The notes beneath the pieces are model-generated. The model was not told the DNA's origin, ran no database searches, and worked only from the letters and a program-made list of their open reading frames with translations. Shown piece by piece: positions 43,547-52,655 of a stretch of 64,000 bases of DNA. Origin of the DNA: Leptospira wolbachii serovar Codice str. CDC (GTDB lineage Bacteria; Spirochaetota; Leptospiria; Leptospirales; Leptospiraceae); the NCBI RefSeq assembly GCF_000332515.2, contig NZ_AOGZ02000014.1:687001-751000 (forward strand). Direction: 5' to 3'. The position numbers and the translations under genes are program-made. Position 1 is the stretch's first letter. Every line of letters starts with the position of its first letter.

Positions 43547-44674
43547 ATGAGAAACATAATTATTCTAATATTCTACTTTTTTGTTTTTGCAAAGTCGGTA
43601 AAATCGCAAGAAAAAATTGAAGAAGTCACTCCAGAAACAAAAGAACGGTCCCCCCAAACTGTTGGCAAAAGTGGAGACAGATATGGAGTGTTTAACCTTA
43701 GAAAAAAAAATGGCCCCAACTATATATCTCTCTATCCAGGTGTAACCTATGGTTTTTCTGAAATGATCATCAAATCACAGTTAGGTAGGGCAGATATGGC
43801 CGCAGATCTAAGCATAGAAAAAAACATAGATTTTCTAATGGATTTAAAATCTGTTGATTTTCAGATTTCTGAAAACTTCGGATTCACTATCCTTGGAAGA
43901 GCCAAACCTTTTCTCATTTCAAGGCAAAGATACGAAGGAGATTTATCATTTTTTGAATCAAGTTCTAATTCATCATCAGGCTCAAGCTCCAGCAGCTCAG
44001 GAAGTTCTGGATCCGGATCAGGATCCAGTTCTGCAGACACACAAATTTCCAATGAAGATATAGGAACTAGAGTATCAGGCAATTATACATTTATCGCCCC
44101 GGCTTTTTATATTGGCAAAGAAGGAATAGACCACGTAAGAATTGGTTTAGGTGTAGGTGGAGGTCGGATTCGTTTTTCAGGGAATGCAAATTTTCAAAAC
44201 AGTTTTTTGGATATTTTGCCTTTGTCCTTCGGGAACAGACCAGGCGCTTTTGACAACTATGCAAACTTAGTGGGTAGAGTATCATTACTCAATGAACAGA
44301 ATTTTACAGGTGACCCTGTTCGTTCCTTTCTGTTGGCAAATTTAGGCCAAGGTGAGAATTTACAAAACCTAGGTTTGTATATGGCGGCTAAGGGAGAAAT
44401 TGATTTAAAAAACATAAATCACAATCAATTTTTTATTTCTTATTTAATGTTTCGAGATGCTTCCCTTATCGAATTATTGACCATCTCATCGATCAGCCGA
44501 GGTACAGTCTCCGCAAAACAAACGTATTTTGTTCCTGTTGTTCTATTTGTCGAGTATCCTACAAGTTTTGTAAATTTTCGACTAACGGTAATGTATTCCT
44601 CATTTAAAGCAGGAAACAATCATCACAGCTTTAATAGTTTAGAAATTGCTGCCTATTTACCAATAGATTTATAA
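43547..44674 (+). CDS. Putative outer-membrane beta-barrel protein with Ser/Gly-rich loop
   Basis: A 375-residue secreted protein. The signal peptide MRNIIILIFYFFVFAKSVKSQE is followed by an acidic stretch, then alternating beta strands with YISLYPGVTYGFSEMII and IGLGVGGGRIRFSG, typical of a barrel. Residues about 138-166 are almost entirely Ser and Gly (SSNSSSGSSSSSSGSSGSGS), probably a flexible loop. The final strand does not end with the usual terminal Phe, so outer-membrane placement is inferred from composition. ATG 43547 is preferred over TTG 43541. The stop lies inside an AT-only hairpin at 44666-44688. Family not recognised. Confidence 0.7.
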   Translation: MRNIIILIFYFFVFAKSVKSQEKIEEVTPETKERSPQTVGKSGDRYGVFNLRKKNGPNYISLYPGVTYGFSEMIIKSQLGRADMAADLSIEKNIDFLMDLKSVDFQISENFGFTILGRAKPFLISRQRYEGDLSFFESSSNSSSGSSSSSSGSSGSGSGSSSADTQISNEDIGTRVSGNYTFIAPAFYIGKEGIDHVRIGLGVGGGRIRFSGNANFQNSFLDILPLSFGNRPGAFDNYANLVGRVSLLNEQNFTGDPVRSFLLANLGQGENLQNLGLYMAAKGEIDLKNINHNQFFISYLMFRDASLIELLTISSISRGTVSAKQTYFVPVVLFVEYPTSFVNFRLTVMYSSFKAGNNHHSFNSLEIAAYLPIDL

Positions 44675-44699
44675 AAAATTTATAAATCGTATACAATAC

Positions 44700-45959
44700 T
44701 CAATACGAAACAATTTCTATCGAAAAAGGATTGGTTCCAGCAGTTACAGGAAATCCCGCCATAGGCCAAAGAGATCCATCGTCGCCTATGGTAAATCCAG
44801 AGACACTCCCACCTTCCGTATTGGAGGAATATAAAAACTTTCCTTTTGGGTCGATACTAAGACCAATGGGACTAAACCCCGACACAAAGGGAGACCCGCT
44901 TACAGGTGTTAATGCTCCATTGGTTAGCTGTATGGAATATGCAGAAATTGTTCCTTGGCCAGTGCCACTATTGGCAACATAGACAAAACGATTGAGTGGG
45001 TCCACGATGGCATACCCTGGCGCCACCCCTGCGGAAATACTCGTTTGGATGGTTAGAGCACCGGAGTTTTTATCTCTCAGAAACGGGAATACATCTTGTG
45101 AAAAATAATTGGCTCCATAAACAAACTGATCATTCGCAGAAATGGCAATGGAAAGATTATTCACATTGGTCTGGTAAAAATTTACAGAAGTTAGATTCCC
45201 ATTCGCTGCATCTAGGTGAAACGCTTGCACACCAGCCATGTCTCCAGGCGCACTCGTGAGACCTGCATACAAATGTCTACCTTTAGAATCAAAAACCATT
45301 CGTCCCACAGCACCAGAAATGGGATTTGCCGTAACTGCAACAGGTGTTAAGCTAGAAAGGTTTCCTGAAGAATCAATCGCCATCCGATGGATTTCCTTCT
45401 GGCCTTCTGAACTGGCAAATAAGTATTTTCCATTGGGATCTAATGCCAAAGAATACGGAGTGGAAGAAAGAACCAAATCAGGATGGTTTAAAGATAGAGT
45501 TCCGTTCTCTGGATTGAGATTGAGTATGGAAACGGAAGTATTACCGATGTTGGCAACATACACTATGGTTCCAGTGGCATTGGTGACAGAATAACGAGGA
45601 CGGTTTGTCAATTGAAACGGTGACCCAGTCACTTGTGAAATAGCACCAGTGTTTGGATCAATCTGAAACACATTGATGCTACTCGTTGCCGTGGACAATC
45701 CAACATTCGTAACGAGGATAAAACGAGGAATTTTGATTCGTGGGTTTCTAACGTGGGCGCCACAGAAATCTGTGTATTCACTAGCTCCTACAAGGACAAC
45801 CAAGGTTTGTAGATAGGCAGAGGAATCGGGATCGCAGGCAGAATTAAATTCAGAACGCTGGCATTGAAAAAAAAACGCCATCATAAGCCCAATAGAAAGG
45901 ATCTTTCTCAAGTTGTGTATCGATTGATCACGTATCAATCCTAAATTATCCTTTTTCAC
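44700..45959 (-). CDS. Beta-propeller lipoprotein, lactonase-like
   Basis: A 419-residue lipoprotein beginning with GTG 45959; the signal ends in MMAFFFQC (Cys near residue 33). The mature part is a seven-bladed propeller of the lactonase/YncE type: repeated units such as FQIDPNTGAISQVTGSPFQL, LDPNGKYLFASSEGQ, VDPLNRFVYVANSGTG and IDPKGKFLYSSNTEGG. The blades are complete, but no catalytic residues can be assigned. Related propellers include 6-phosphogluconolactonase-like proteins, although many secreted members may be adhesive or structural. A second such lipoprotein is at 52656-54056. Confidence 0.83.
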   Translation of the reverse strand: MKKDNLGLIRDQSIHNLRKILSIGLMMAFFFQCQRSEFNSACDPDSSAYLQTLVVLVGASEYTDFCGAHVRNPRIKIPRFILVTNVGLSTATSSINVFQIDPNTGAISQVTGSPFQLTNRPRYSVTNATGTIVYVANIGNTSVSILNLNPENGTLSLNHPDLVLSSTPYSLALDPNGKYLFASSEGQKEIHRMAIDSSGNLSSLTPVAVTANPISGAVGRMVFDSKGRHLYAGLTSAPGDMAGVQAFHLDAANGNLTSVNFYQTNVNNLSIAISANDQFVYGANYFSQDVFPFLRDKNSGALTIQTSISAGVAPGYAIVDPLNRFVYVANSGTGQGTISAYSIQLTNGALTPVSGSPFVSGFSPIGLSIDPKGKFLYSSNTEGGSVSGFTIGDDGSLWPMAGFPVTAGTNPFSIEIVSY

Positions 45960-46180
45960 TATGCAGATATCCCTTTCTCATCCAAAGATCACAAACTTAA
46001 TTCATGTTTCCTTTGAAAAATATCAACTTATTTTAACGCTACTGAAACTCGTATTTCAACTAATTTACATTATAAAGTAAAAGATTGGGTTCGGTCTGAT
46101 TTCATTAGATTTCGATTGATTTCAAACATAACTTTTAGAATCTTTCTGATAAAGAACATAACTTCCGGAAAAGTAAATCA

Positions 46181-47224
46181 ATGAATCAATTAACAGCGTG
46201 GTTAAAATCGATCCAATTTTTGTTGGGGTTACAAAGTACAGAGGAAACTCTGCCTGCTGTTAGGGAGATATCGCTTCCCATTCGTAATGGAAATTTACGT
46301 GCGGACTGTTATATTCCAAAATCAAAATCACTTGGTACCATCGTTACGATCAATGGACTCGCACCGCTGGGAAACCGTGATCCGAGATTTATCATCCTCA
46401 ATAAAACTCTTAATAAGATTGGTTATACAGTTGTGAGTCCATTCTTTGATGAAATCTGCGATTATAAAATTTCTTTACGTAACATTGACGACATTAAAGA
46501 TTCGATTCTTTTTATCTCAGATCAAAAAGATTTATGCCCCTCTGGGAAAGTGTCCATTTTTGCTCCTTCTTTTTCGGGATCATTGAGTCTCATTGCAGTA
46601 AGCGACAAACAAATTGCCAACCGAATCAATTCCGTTTGTACAATCGGAGCCTTTGCCAACGTAGATGATATAATTGGAAATTTATTCGCAGACCAGAATT
46701 TGGATGAATATGGCCGAATGATTCTTCTACTCAATTTTCTTCCCCTATCCATTGGAGAAAACAAAAGTTTATTCAAAGCCATCAAACTTGCTATTTTGGA
46801 CAATTATTTCAAATACAAAGACAATCTATTCGAACCTCATTATTCAAAAATGAAAAAAACAGATCGCGACTTTTTTGAAAACTTGAAATATGATAAAAAT
46901 TTCCGAATGAAACATTGGGAAATCATTCTGAAGAAAAGCGGGAAAGATCGTGAATTGTTGTCGGCTTTATCGGTAACAAACCACATAAATTCCCTCAACC
47001 TACCCATTTTATTGATTCATGGATTAAAAGATGATGTAGTGCCAGCTAACGAGTCTTCCATGTTGCATAAAAAACTGGTAGCTCGTGGTGTAGAATGCAA
47101 ACTTTGTATTACAAATCTTATCTCACATGGAGACACTGGATTTAGTTTAAAAACTTTATTAGAGGTACCTAAACTCATAACATCCTTTTCGTTCTTTTTT
47201 CGAAAAGCGTATGATGGGAAGTGA
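46181..47224 (+). CDS. Alpha/beta hydrolase
   Basis: A 347-residue protein of the alpha/beta hydrolase fold. The nucleophile elbow is APSFSGSLSL near residue 129, the acid is in HGLKDDVVP near residue 287, and the histidine in ISHGD near residue 317. GTIVTINGLAPLGNRDPR corresponds to the oxyanion strand. The N-terminus carries a hydrophobic patch but no clear signal peptide, so it is probably cytoplasmic. The substrate is unknown. It ends 35 bases before the end of the convergent ornithine aminotransferase gene and is preceded by a 221-base region without other genes. Confidence 0.78.
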   Translation: MNQLTAWLKSIQFLLGLQSTEETLPAVREISLPIRNGNLRADCYIPKSKSLGTIVTINGLAPLGNRDPRFIILNKTLNKIGYTVVSPFFDEICDYKISLRNIDDIKDSILFISDQKDLCPSGKVSIFAPSFSGSLSLIAVSDKQIANRINSVCTIGAFANVDDIIGNLFADQNLDEYGRMILLLNFLPLSIGENKSLFKAIKLAILDNYFKYKDNLFEPHYSKMKKTDRDFFENLKYDKNFRMKHWEIILKKSGKDRELLSALSVTNHINSLNLPILLIHGLKDDVVPANESSMLHKKLVARGVECKLCITNLISHGDTGFSLKTLLEVPKLITSFSFFFRKAYDGK

Positions 47225-47258
47225 AAAAGATTTCAGAAATTTCCACTGTTTAACTGAT

Positions 47259-48470
47259 CTACAAGAACAAATCAATTGCACTTTTAATAATTTCCAAAGC
47301 TTGTTTCATCTCGGCTTCCCGGATCACAAGGGGTGGTGCAAACCGAACTGTATTTTTATGAGTTTCTTTGGCCAAAATCCCCAGTTTCATTAGCTCAATA
47401 CAAAGTTTTTTTGCATCTACTATCTCCATGAATTGAACCGCATTTAAAAGACCTTTTCCCCGAACCGATTGCACTAGTGGGTGATTCCAAGATTTTATCG
47501 TATCTCTAAATAATGCCCCCATTGTTTCAGAATTCTCTGACATCCCCTCCTCTAAAATTGTTTTCACAGCGGTCATTGCCACTTCGCAAGCAAGTGGATT
47601 TCCACCAAAGGTAGAGCCATGTTCACCAGGTTTTAAAAGTAATAGAATTTCATCGGAACCTAACACGCAGGAAATGGGCATCATTCCACCCGAAAGAGCT
47701 TTACCGAGAAGTAACAAATCAGGTTTTATTGCAGAATGATCGGAACATAGAAGTTTTCCTGTTCTACCCAAACCAGTTTGTATTTCGTCAACAATCAATA
47801 GTACATTATGTAATTCGCATATTCTTTTTGCTTCTCTTAGATAATTTTCATGAGGAACAATGACACCAGCTTCGCCTTGAATCGCCTCTACCATAAAAGC
47901 AGCCACATTCGGATCAGAAGTTGCCTTTTCCAAAGTTTTCAAGTCATTGTAGGGAATGATTTCGTATCCAGAAAGAAAAGGACCAAAATCATTTTTACTT
48001 TTCGGATCTGTAGACGAAGAGATGGCGGCAATCGTTCTACCCCAAAAATTCCCTTCACAGAATATGATTTTTGCCTGGTTGTGTGGAATTTTTTTCTTTT
48101 GGTATCCCCATTTCCTAGCTAGTTTAACAGCTGTTTCTCCTGCCTCCACCCCCGTATTCATTGGCAATACTCTATCGTATCCAAATGTAGAACACATGAA
48201 CTCAGTAAATAGCGAAAGTTTGTTGTTATGGAAGGCTCGGGAAGTAAGCGTAAGGATGGATGATTGTCTTTGGAAAACTTCCACAATTTTTGGATGGCAG
48301 TGACCTTGATTCACAGCACTGTATGCAGAAAGAAAATCATAATACTTTTTTCCTTCTATATCCCAAAGATAAATACCTTCACCTTTTACCAATACAACCG
48401 GTAACGGAGAATAATTAAAGGCTCCAAACTTAGATTCTTTTTCAATTAGTAAATCCGTTAAATTTCCCAT
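47259..48470 (-). CDS. rocD: Ornithine aminotransferase
   Basis: Transfers the delta-amino group of ornithine to 2-oxoglutarate, giving glutamate semialdehyde, a P5C precursor. The 403-residue class III PLP enzyme has YYDFLSAYSAVNQGHCHPKI, MNTGVEAGETAVKLARKW, the PLP aspartate in VDEIQTGLGRTGK and the Schiff-base lysine in LLGKALSGG, followed by GSTFGGNPLAC. YSAVNQGH and NTGVEA are ornithine-type rather than acetylornithine-type signatures. It is divergent from the proline dehydrogenase gene, across 106 bases. The product feeds the P5C dehydrogenase encoded on the other strand. Confidence 0.92.
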   Translation of the reverse strand: MGNLTDLLIEKESKFGAFNYSPLPVVLVKGEGIYLWDIEGKKYYDFLSAYSAVNQGHCHPKIVEVFQRQSSILTLTSRAFHNNKLSLFTEFMCSTFGYDRVLPMNTGVEAGETAVKLARKWGYQKKKIPHNQAKIIFCEGNFWGRTIAAISSSTDPKSKNDFGPFLSGYEIIPYNDLKTLEKATSDPNVAAFMVEAIQGEAGVIVPHENYLREAKRICELHNVLLIVDEIQTGLGRTGKLLCSDHSAIKPDLLLLGKALSGGMMPISCVLGSDEILLLLKPGEHGSTFGGNPLACEVAMTAVKTILEEGMSENSETMGALFRDTIKSWNHPLVQSVRGKGLLNAVQFMEIVDAKKLCIELMKLGILAKETHKNTVRFAPPLVIREAEMKQALEIIKSAIDLFL

Positions 48471-48497
48471 TGGGAAATAAAAACATCTAAGTTATTG

Positions 48498-48526
48498 TTT
48501 ACAACTCCTTTCATATCTTATATTCT
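48498..48526 (+). promoter_or_regulatory. Putative promoter of the proline catabolic operon
   Basis: TTTACA (48498-48503) and TATTCT (48521-48526) are separated by 17 bases and lie 50 bases before ATG 48577, a reasonable sigma-70-type promoter. The region is shared with the divergent ornithine aminotransferase gene. No obvious operator dyad was seen. Confidence 0.45.
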
Positions 48527-48576
48527 CATTTTTTAAAAGAATCTAGAGTTTTAGGATCAAATTTGGTTGTTACATT

Positions 48577-49896
48577 ATGTTTACAAAACAAATGCAATAT
48601 GATGATACGGAAATCCTTCGTATTGCGAAAAATATAGATTCGAATAATGGGTCTTTGTTTCAAAGATGCGTATTTTTTATTACCTCCAGAATCATTCATT
48701 TTGGATTTCAATATCCCAAATTAAAGTTACAGATTTTTAAATTTATTGATGTCCTCCCCTCTCTCAAAACAAAAAACATTTATTCGTATTTTAAAATTTA
48801 TATTTTCGATGAAGATACGGAGATACCGATTTTTTTAAAATCTTCGATTCATTTTTTTATCAATACTTTATCCCTAAACTTTCTTATTTCTTTTATGATA
48901 TCAAAAGCTGTAAAAGTTTTTGCCAAATTGTTTATCCTGACTAATTCAGCAAAAAACTTACAACCAATAGGTGCGTCCGCAAGGCCCCGCACTTATGACG
49001 TATTAGGCGAAATTGCAGTATCGCCCAAAGAAGCTAAAGAATATCTAAGGCAATATACGGAACTCATAGAAATTTTGCCAGAAGTGCCCGTAAATATCGA
49101 CCCTAAACTACGCACCAATATTTCTATCAAATGTTCAGGGATCGAAACAAGATTATATCCAGAATCAGAAGAGATGAGTATCCTTTTTTTAAAAGAAGTT
49201 CTTCGCCCCATTCTTCATTTGGCGATGCAGAAAGGAATCGGAATCAATTTGGATATGGAACAATACGATCTAAAATCAATCATTACACAAACAGCGATGA
49301 ATTTGTTTTTGGAAGAGGAATTCAAATCCTACCCTCATTTTGGTATTGTTGTACAAGCTTATTTAAAATCTTCCAAAGATGAATTAATTTCTTGGAAAGA
49401 ATATGCAAAGTTCCGGGGAGTTCCCGTCACCATTCGACTTGTGAAGGGAGCTTACTTAGAATATGAACGTATCAAAGCAGAAGAACGTGGCTGGGTTTCT
49501 CCTGTTTTTGATACCAAAAGAGAAACAGATATAAATTTTGAAGAAAATGTTTTATATCTTTTGGAATCGACTCCTTACCTTCGACCTGCATTTGGAACAC
49601 ATAATCTTCGATCGCTTTCCTTTATTCTATATCATGCTAAAAATAAATCCATTTTGGATTTTGAAATTCAAATGTTATATGGAATGGCCGGAAAATACAA
49701 AGCTGGATTAGAGTCGATGGGAATTATTATAAGAGAATATTCTCCCATTGGATCTTTACTTCCTGGAATGGCATACTTGATTCGTAGATTATTAGAGAAT
49801 ACCTCCAACCAAGGTTTTTTATATCAAATGAGTCTTGGAAAAAACTTAGAATCCTTGATCATCAATCCAAAAAAGGAAACAGTCAATGGAATTTAG
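48577..49896 (+). CDS. Proline dehydrogenase
   Basis: FAD enzyme oxidising proline to 1-pyrroline-5-carboxylate. The 439-residue protein shows the PRODH barrel motifs: VNIDPKLRTNISIKCSGIET, NLDMEQYDLK, VTIRLVKGAYLEYER near residue 285, FGTHNLRSL near 340 and FEIQMLYGMAGK near 362. The N-terminal about 120 residues are helical and resemble the arm domain of PutA-type enzymes. It ends in a different frame, 11 bases inside the next gene, which encodes the second half-reaction. In many bacteria the two are one bifunctional PutA; here they are separate polypeptides. Confidence 0.92.
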   Translation: MFTKQMQYDDTEILRIAKNIDSNNGSLFQRCVFFITSRIIHFGFQYPKLKLQIFKFIDVLPSLKTKNIYSYFKIYIFDEDTEIPIFLKSSIHFFINTLSLNFLISFMISKAVKVFAKLFILTNSAKNLQPIGASARPRTYDVLGEIAVSPKEAKEYLRQYTELIEILPEVPVNIDPKLRTNISIKCSGIETRLYPESEEMSILFLKEVLRPILHLAMQKGIGINLDMEQYDLKSIITQTAMNLFLEEEFKSYPHFGIVVQAYLKSSKDELISWKEYAKFRGVPVTIRLVKGAYLEYERIKAEERGWVSPVFDTKRETDINFEENVLYLLESTPYLRPAFGTHNLRSLSFILYHAKNKSILDFEIQMLYGMAGKYKAGLESMGIIIREYSPIGSLLPGMAYLIRRLLENTSNQGFLYQMSLGKNLESLIINPKKETVNGI

Positions 49897-51448
49897 AAAT
49901 GAAACCATTCGTGATTTTTCAGTGAATACAGAAAGAACCGCCTTAAGTTCTGTATTAAATTCTATTAAGAATTCACTTCCTTTCGAGGTTCCCATTTCCG
50001 TCGGTGGTATGGAGAAATTTTCGGCAAATCGTTTTGTTCACAAAAACCCTTGGTCACCAGATCTCGTGGTGTCAAAGGTTTCTCTTGCTAAAACCAATGA
50101 CTTACAGGAAGCCATTGAAATTTCCAAAGTTAATTGGAATAAGTGGCAAGAGCTGCCACAAGAAATACGTTCGAACATATTGCTAAAAGTCGCAGAAAAA
50201 TTAGTTAGTAAAAAAGATTTTATTATCTCTGTTTGTGTTTGGGAAACAGGAAAACATATTACGGAAGCAGAAATTGAATTTGCAGAAGCCGTCGACTTTT
50301 GCCGTTACTATGCAATGATTGCTATCAATCAACTTCTTCCGAAAAATGTAAACTTGTTAGGTGAAGACAATTTATACTACTACAAACCAAAGGGAATCGT
50401 AGGTTGTATCTCTCCTTGGAATTTTCCCATGGCCATATTTACTGGAATGTGTGCAGGCCCCATTGTAACAGGAAACATAGTCATTGCCAAACCAGCAGAA
50501 GAAACATCCGCTACAGCTTATGAAATCACAAAATGTTTTTGGGAGGCCGGTGTTCCGAAAGAAATTTTCCATTTTTTACCGGGACTTGGTTCCGAAATCG
50601 GGGAAGCCATTGTCACTCACCCGGAAGTTTCTGTAATCAATTTTACAGGTTCCAGGGATATCGGTCTTTCCATTCTTCAAAAAGCTTCCTTTGTTTCTCC
50701 CGGACAACGTATCATTAAAAAAGTTATCTGTGAGTTAGGTGGAAAAAATGCAATGATAGTTGATGCAGACGCCGACCTGGACGTTGCGATCCAATGCATA
50801 CTTTCTTCTGCGTTCGGATTCCAAGGTCAAAAATGCAGTGCCCTCTCTCGACTTTTCGTACATAACGATTGTTATGATAAATTAAAGGAAAGATTAATCG
50901 CAGCCATGGATGGATTATTGATTGGCTCACCCTTGGATTTTGAAAATCGAGTTGGACCTGTAATTCATGAAGAAAGTTATCAGCGACTTTTGAACTTACA
51001 AAAGGAGAATGAGAGTTTTTTAGCAACAAAAACTTCCTTAATTCCAGATAACGGATATTATATTGCACCAAGTTTGTATGAACCACAACTCGATTCCTCC
51101 ATGTGGACCTCGGAAATCTTTGGACCTTTACTTTCGATGCTAAAGATTTCGAGTTTTTCTATGGGAATCAAATACGCAAATGATTCTGACTACGCACTTA
51201 CTTGTGGAGTTATCTCAAGGAATCCAAAACATCTGTTGCAGGCAAAATTGGAAATAGAAGCGGGAAACCTATACGTCAACCGTGGGATCACTGGGGCCGT
51301 AGTCAACAGACAACCATTTGGTGGAGGAAAACTATCTGGAACCGGAGCTAAAGCTGGCGGACCAGACTATTTACATCTTTTTGTAGATGGAAAAACCTAC
51401 ACCGAGAATACAATGCGCCAAGGTTTCTCAAGAGACACTATCCAATGA
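49886..51448 (+). CDS. 1-Pyrroline-5-carboxylate dehydrogenase
   Basis: Oxidises glutamate semialdehyde (from P5C) to glutamate with NAD+. The 520-residue aldehyde dehydrogenase has GCISPWNFPMAIF, AKPAEETSATAYE, NFTGSRDIGLSI, the general base in VICELGGKNAMIV near residue 290 and the catalytic cysteine in GQKCSALSRLFV near 327. It ends with QPFGGGKLSGTGAKAGGPDYL, diagnostic of P5CDH. ATG 49886 has AAGGAAA seven bases upstream and overlaps the proline dehydrogenase gene by 11 bases. Together with the divergent rocD it channels ornithine and proline to glutamate. Confidence 0.93.
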   Translation: MEFRNETIRDFSVNTERTALSSVLNSIKNSLPFEVPISVGGMEKFSANRFVHKNPWSPDLVVSKVSLAKTNDLQEAIEISKVNWNKWQELPQEIRSNILLKVAEKLVSKKDFIISVCVWETGKHITEAEIEFAEAVDFCRYYAMIAINQLLPKNVNLLGEDNLYYYKPKGIVGCISPWNFPMAIFTGMCAGPIVTGNIVIAKPAEETSATAYEITKCFWEAGVPKEIFHFLPGLGSEIGEAIVTHPEVSVINFTGSRDIGLSILQKASFVSPGQRIIKKVICELGGKNAMIVDADADLDVAIQCILSSAFGFQGQKCSALSRLFVHNDCYDKLKERLIAAMDGLLIGSPLDFENRVGPVIHEESYQRLLNLQKENESFLATKTSLIPDNGYYIAPSLYEPQLDSSMWTSEIFGPLLSMLKISSFSMGIKYANDSDYALTCGVISRNPKHLLQAKLEIEAGNLYVNRGITGAVVNRQPFGGGKLSGTGAKAGGPDYLHLFVDGKTYTENTMRQGFSRDTIQ

Positions 51449-51474
51449 GAAACAATAGGATCTTTTGACTTTTT

Positions 51475-52419
51475 TTACTTTTCCGAACTTGATATTCTTT
51501 CTTGGTGTCCCGGATAGACAAACTTAGGTTTATGTGTTTCAGCCAATCCTTTTAAAAAGTCCAAACTTTTCCGATTGAGTTTGCGGTCCGTTGTAAAAGC
51601 ACCTGGTGTGACTCCTTCTTTCCATCCCCATCTGGTATGACAAGAATCCCCAAGTATCAAGTGCCCGCCTTCTTTTGAGCGAATGTAAAATGCTAAACTT
51701 CCCGGTGTATGTCCCGGTACGGAAAGAATATAAAAACTCTGATCTGCAAAAAAATCAAGGACGACAATTTCATTTGGACTTTTACCAAAATCAAATTGAA
51801 TTAAGTTTGGATTTTCTCCTAACAAACGATTGGTGGATCCTTGCACAAAAATGTTAATGAAATACTTGCTAGTTACCTCACCCGGCCCCACATAAAAAGG
51901 AATCGACCTGTCCATCTCATAGGAACCAAGAGTATGATCTAAATGCAGATGAGTAAAAAACACTCCCTTTAAATCTATTTTATTTTTTTTCAAATAGGTG
52001 TTAGTCGTTTCATACACTTTAAGTTTATCAAAATGCATTTGCGATTCCACGATGGAGCTGACAAGGCGCCCATCCTTTCCATTAGGGAAGTTTTCTCCCA
52101 TTCCAGAATCGATCATAAAACTTCCGTATTTTGGGTGTTTGATGAGATAAAAATAAATAGAAATAGGCTCGAGTCGATCCTTCAAACCTGCTGCTTTGGC
52201 TTTTGGATCATCCAAGTCTAAAAGCCCAGCAAGAGAGGCTTCCCAATCGGCGACTTTGACCACTTGGAATTCAACCTCAACTTTTGGTTTGGGAGACAAC
52301 GGGATGGTTTCAGTAGAACTATTAGAAACATAAGGAGTTACTTTATGTGAAGTTACCTGACAGGAAAGTCCGCAAACAAAAAGAATAAACAAAACACTAA
52401 AGTTTGCTCTAATAAACAT
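51475..52419 (-). CDS. Metallo-beta-lactamase-fold lipoprotein, lactonase-like
   Basis: A 314-residue exported metallohydrolase. The signal MFIRANFSVLFILFVCGLSCQ has a lipobox cysteine near residue 19. The metal-binding motif THLHLDHTLG lies near residue 160, VPGHTPGSLAFY near 245, LGDSCHTRW near 265, and a final YPGHQERI supplies the last histidine. HLHLDH with VPGHTPG is typical of the AHL-lactonase/glyoxalase II group; cyclic esters or lactones are plausible substrates but not proven. ATG 52419 is preferred over TTG 52422, with AAGGTGG about seven bases upstream. Confidence 0.85.
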   Translation of the reverse strand: MFIRANFSVLFILFVCGLSCQVTSHKVTPYVSNSSTETIPLSPKPKVEVEFQVVKVADWEASLAGLLDLDDPKAKAAGLKDRLEPISIYFYLIKHPKYGSFMIDSGMGENFPNGKDGRLVSSIVESQMHFDKLKVYETTNTYLKKNKIDLKGVFFTHLHLDHTLGSYEMDRSIPFYVGPGEVTSKYFINIFVQGSTNRLLGENPNLIQFDFGKSPNEIVVLDFFADQSFYILSVPGHTPGSLAFYIRSKEGGHLILGDSCHTRWGWKEGVTPGAFTTDRKLNRKSLDFLKGLAETHKPKFVYPGHQERISSSEK

Positions 52420-52655
52420 CAAACAACCACCTTCTTTAAAACTCAGTCGATCGGATCCATTTGAATAGTCACTCTAAAATTGAAGACTGTGTTCCACCTT
52501 TTGTAACATAGATCTTAAAACTACCAAAGAATATTCCACTCACCAATACAAAGATTTGGATTTTTTTTTGAGATTTAGAAACAAAATGGGAAATAATTTA
52601 TTGCATAACTGACTTGTTTAGTATTAGATAAATCACTCTTTAGAGCAAAGCCAAA

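Noticed and set aside
44666..44688. AT-only inverted repeat GATTTATAAA/TTTATAAATC
   Set aside because: Perfect but weak, almost pure A/T pairing in an AT-rich spot overlapping a stop codon; too likely by chance to list as a terminator.
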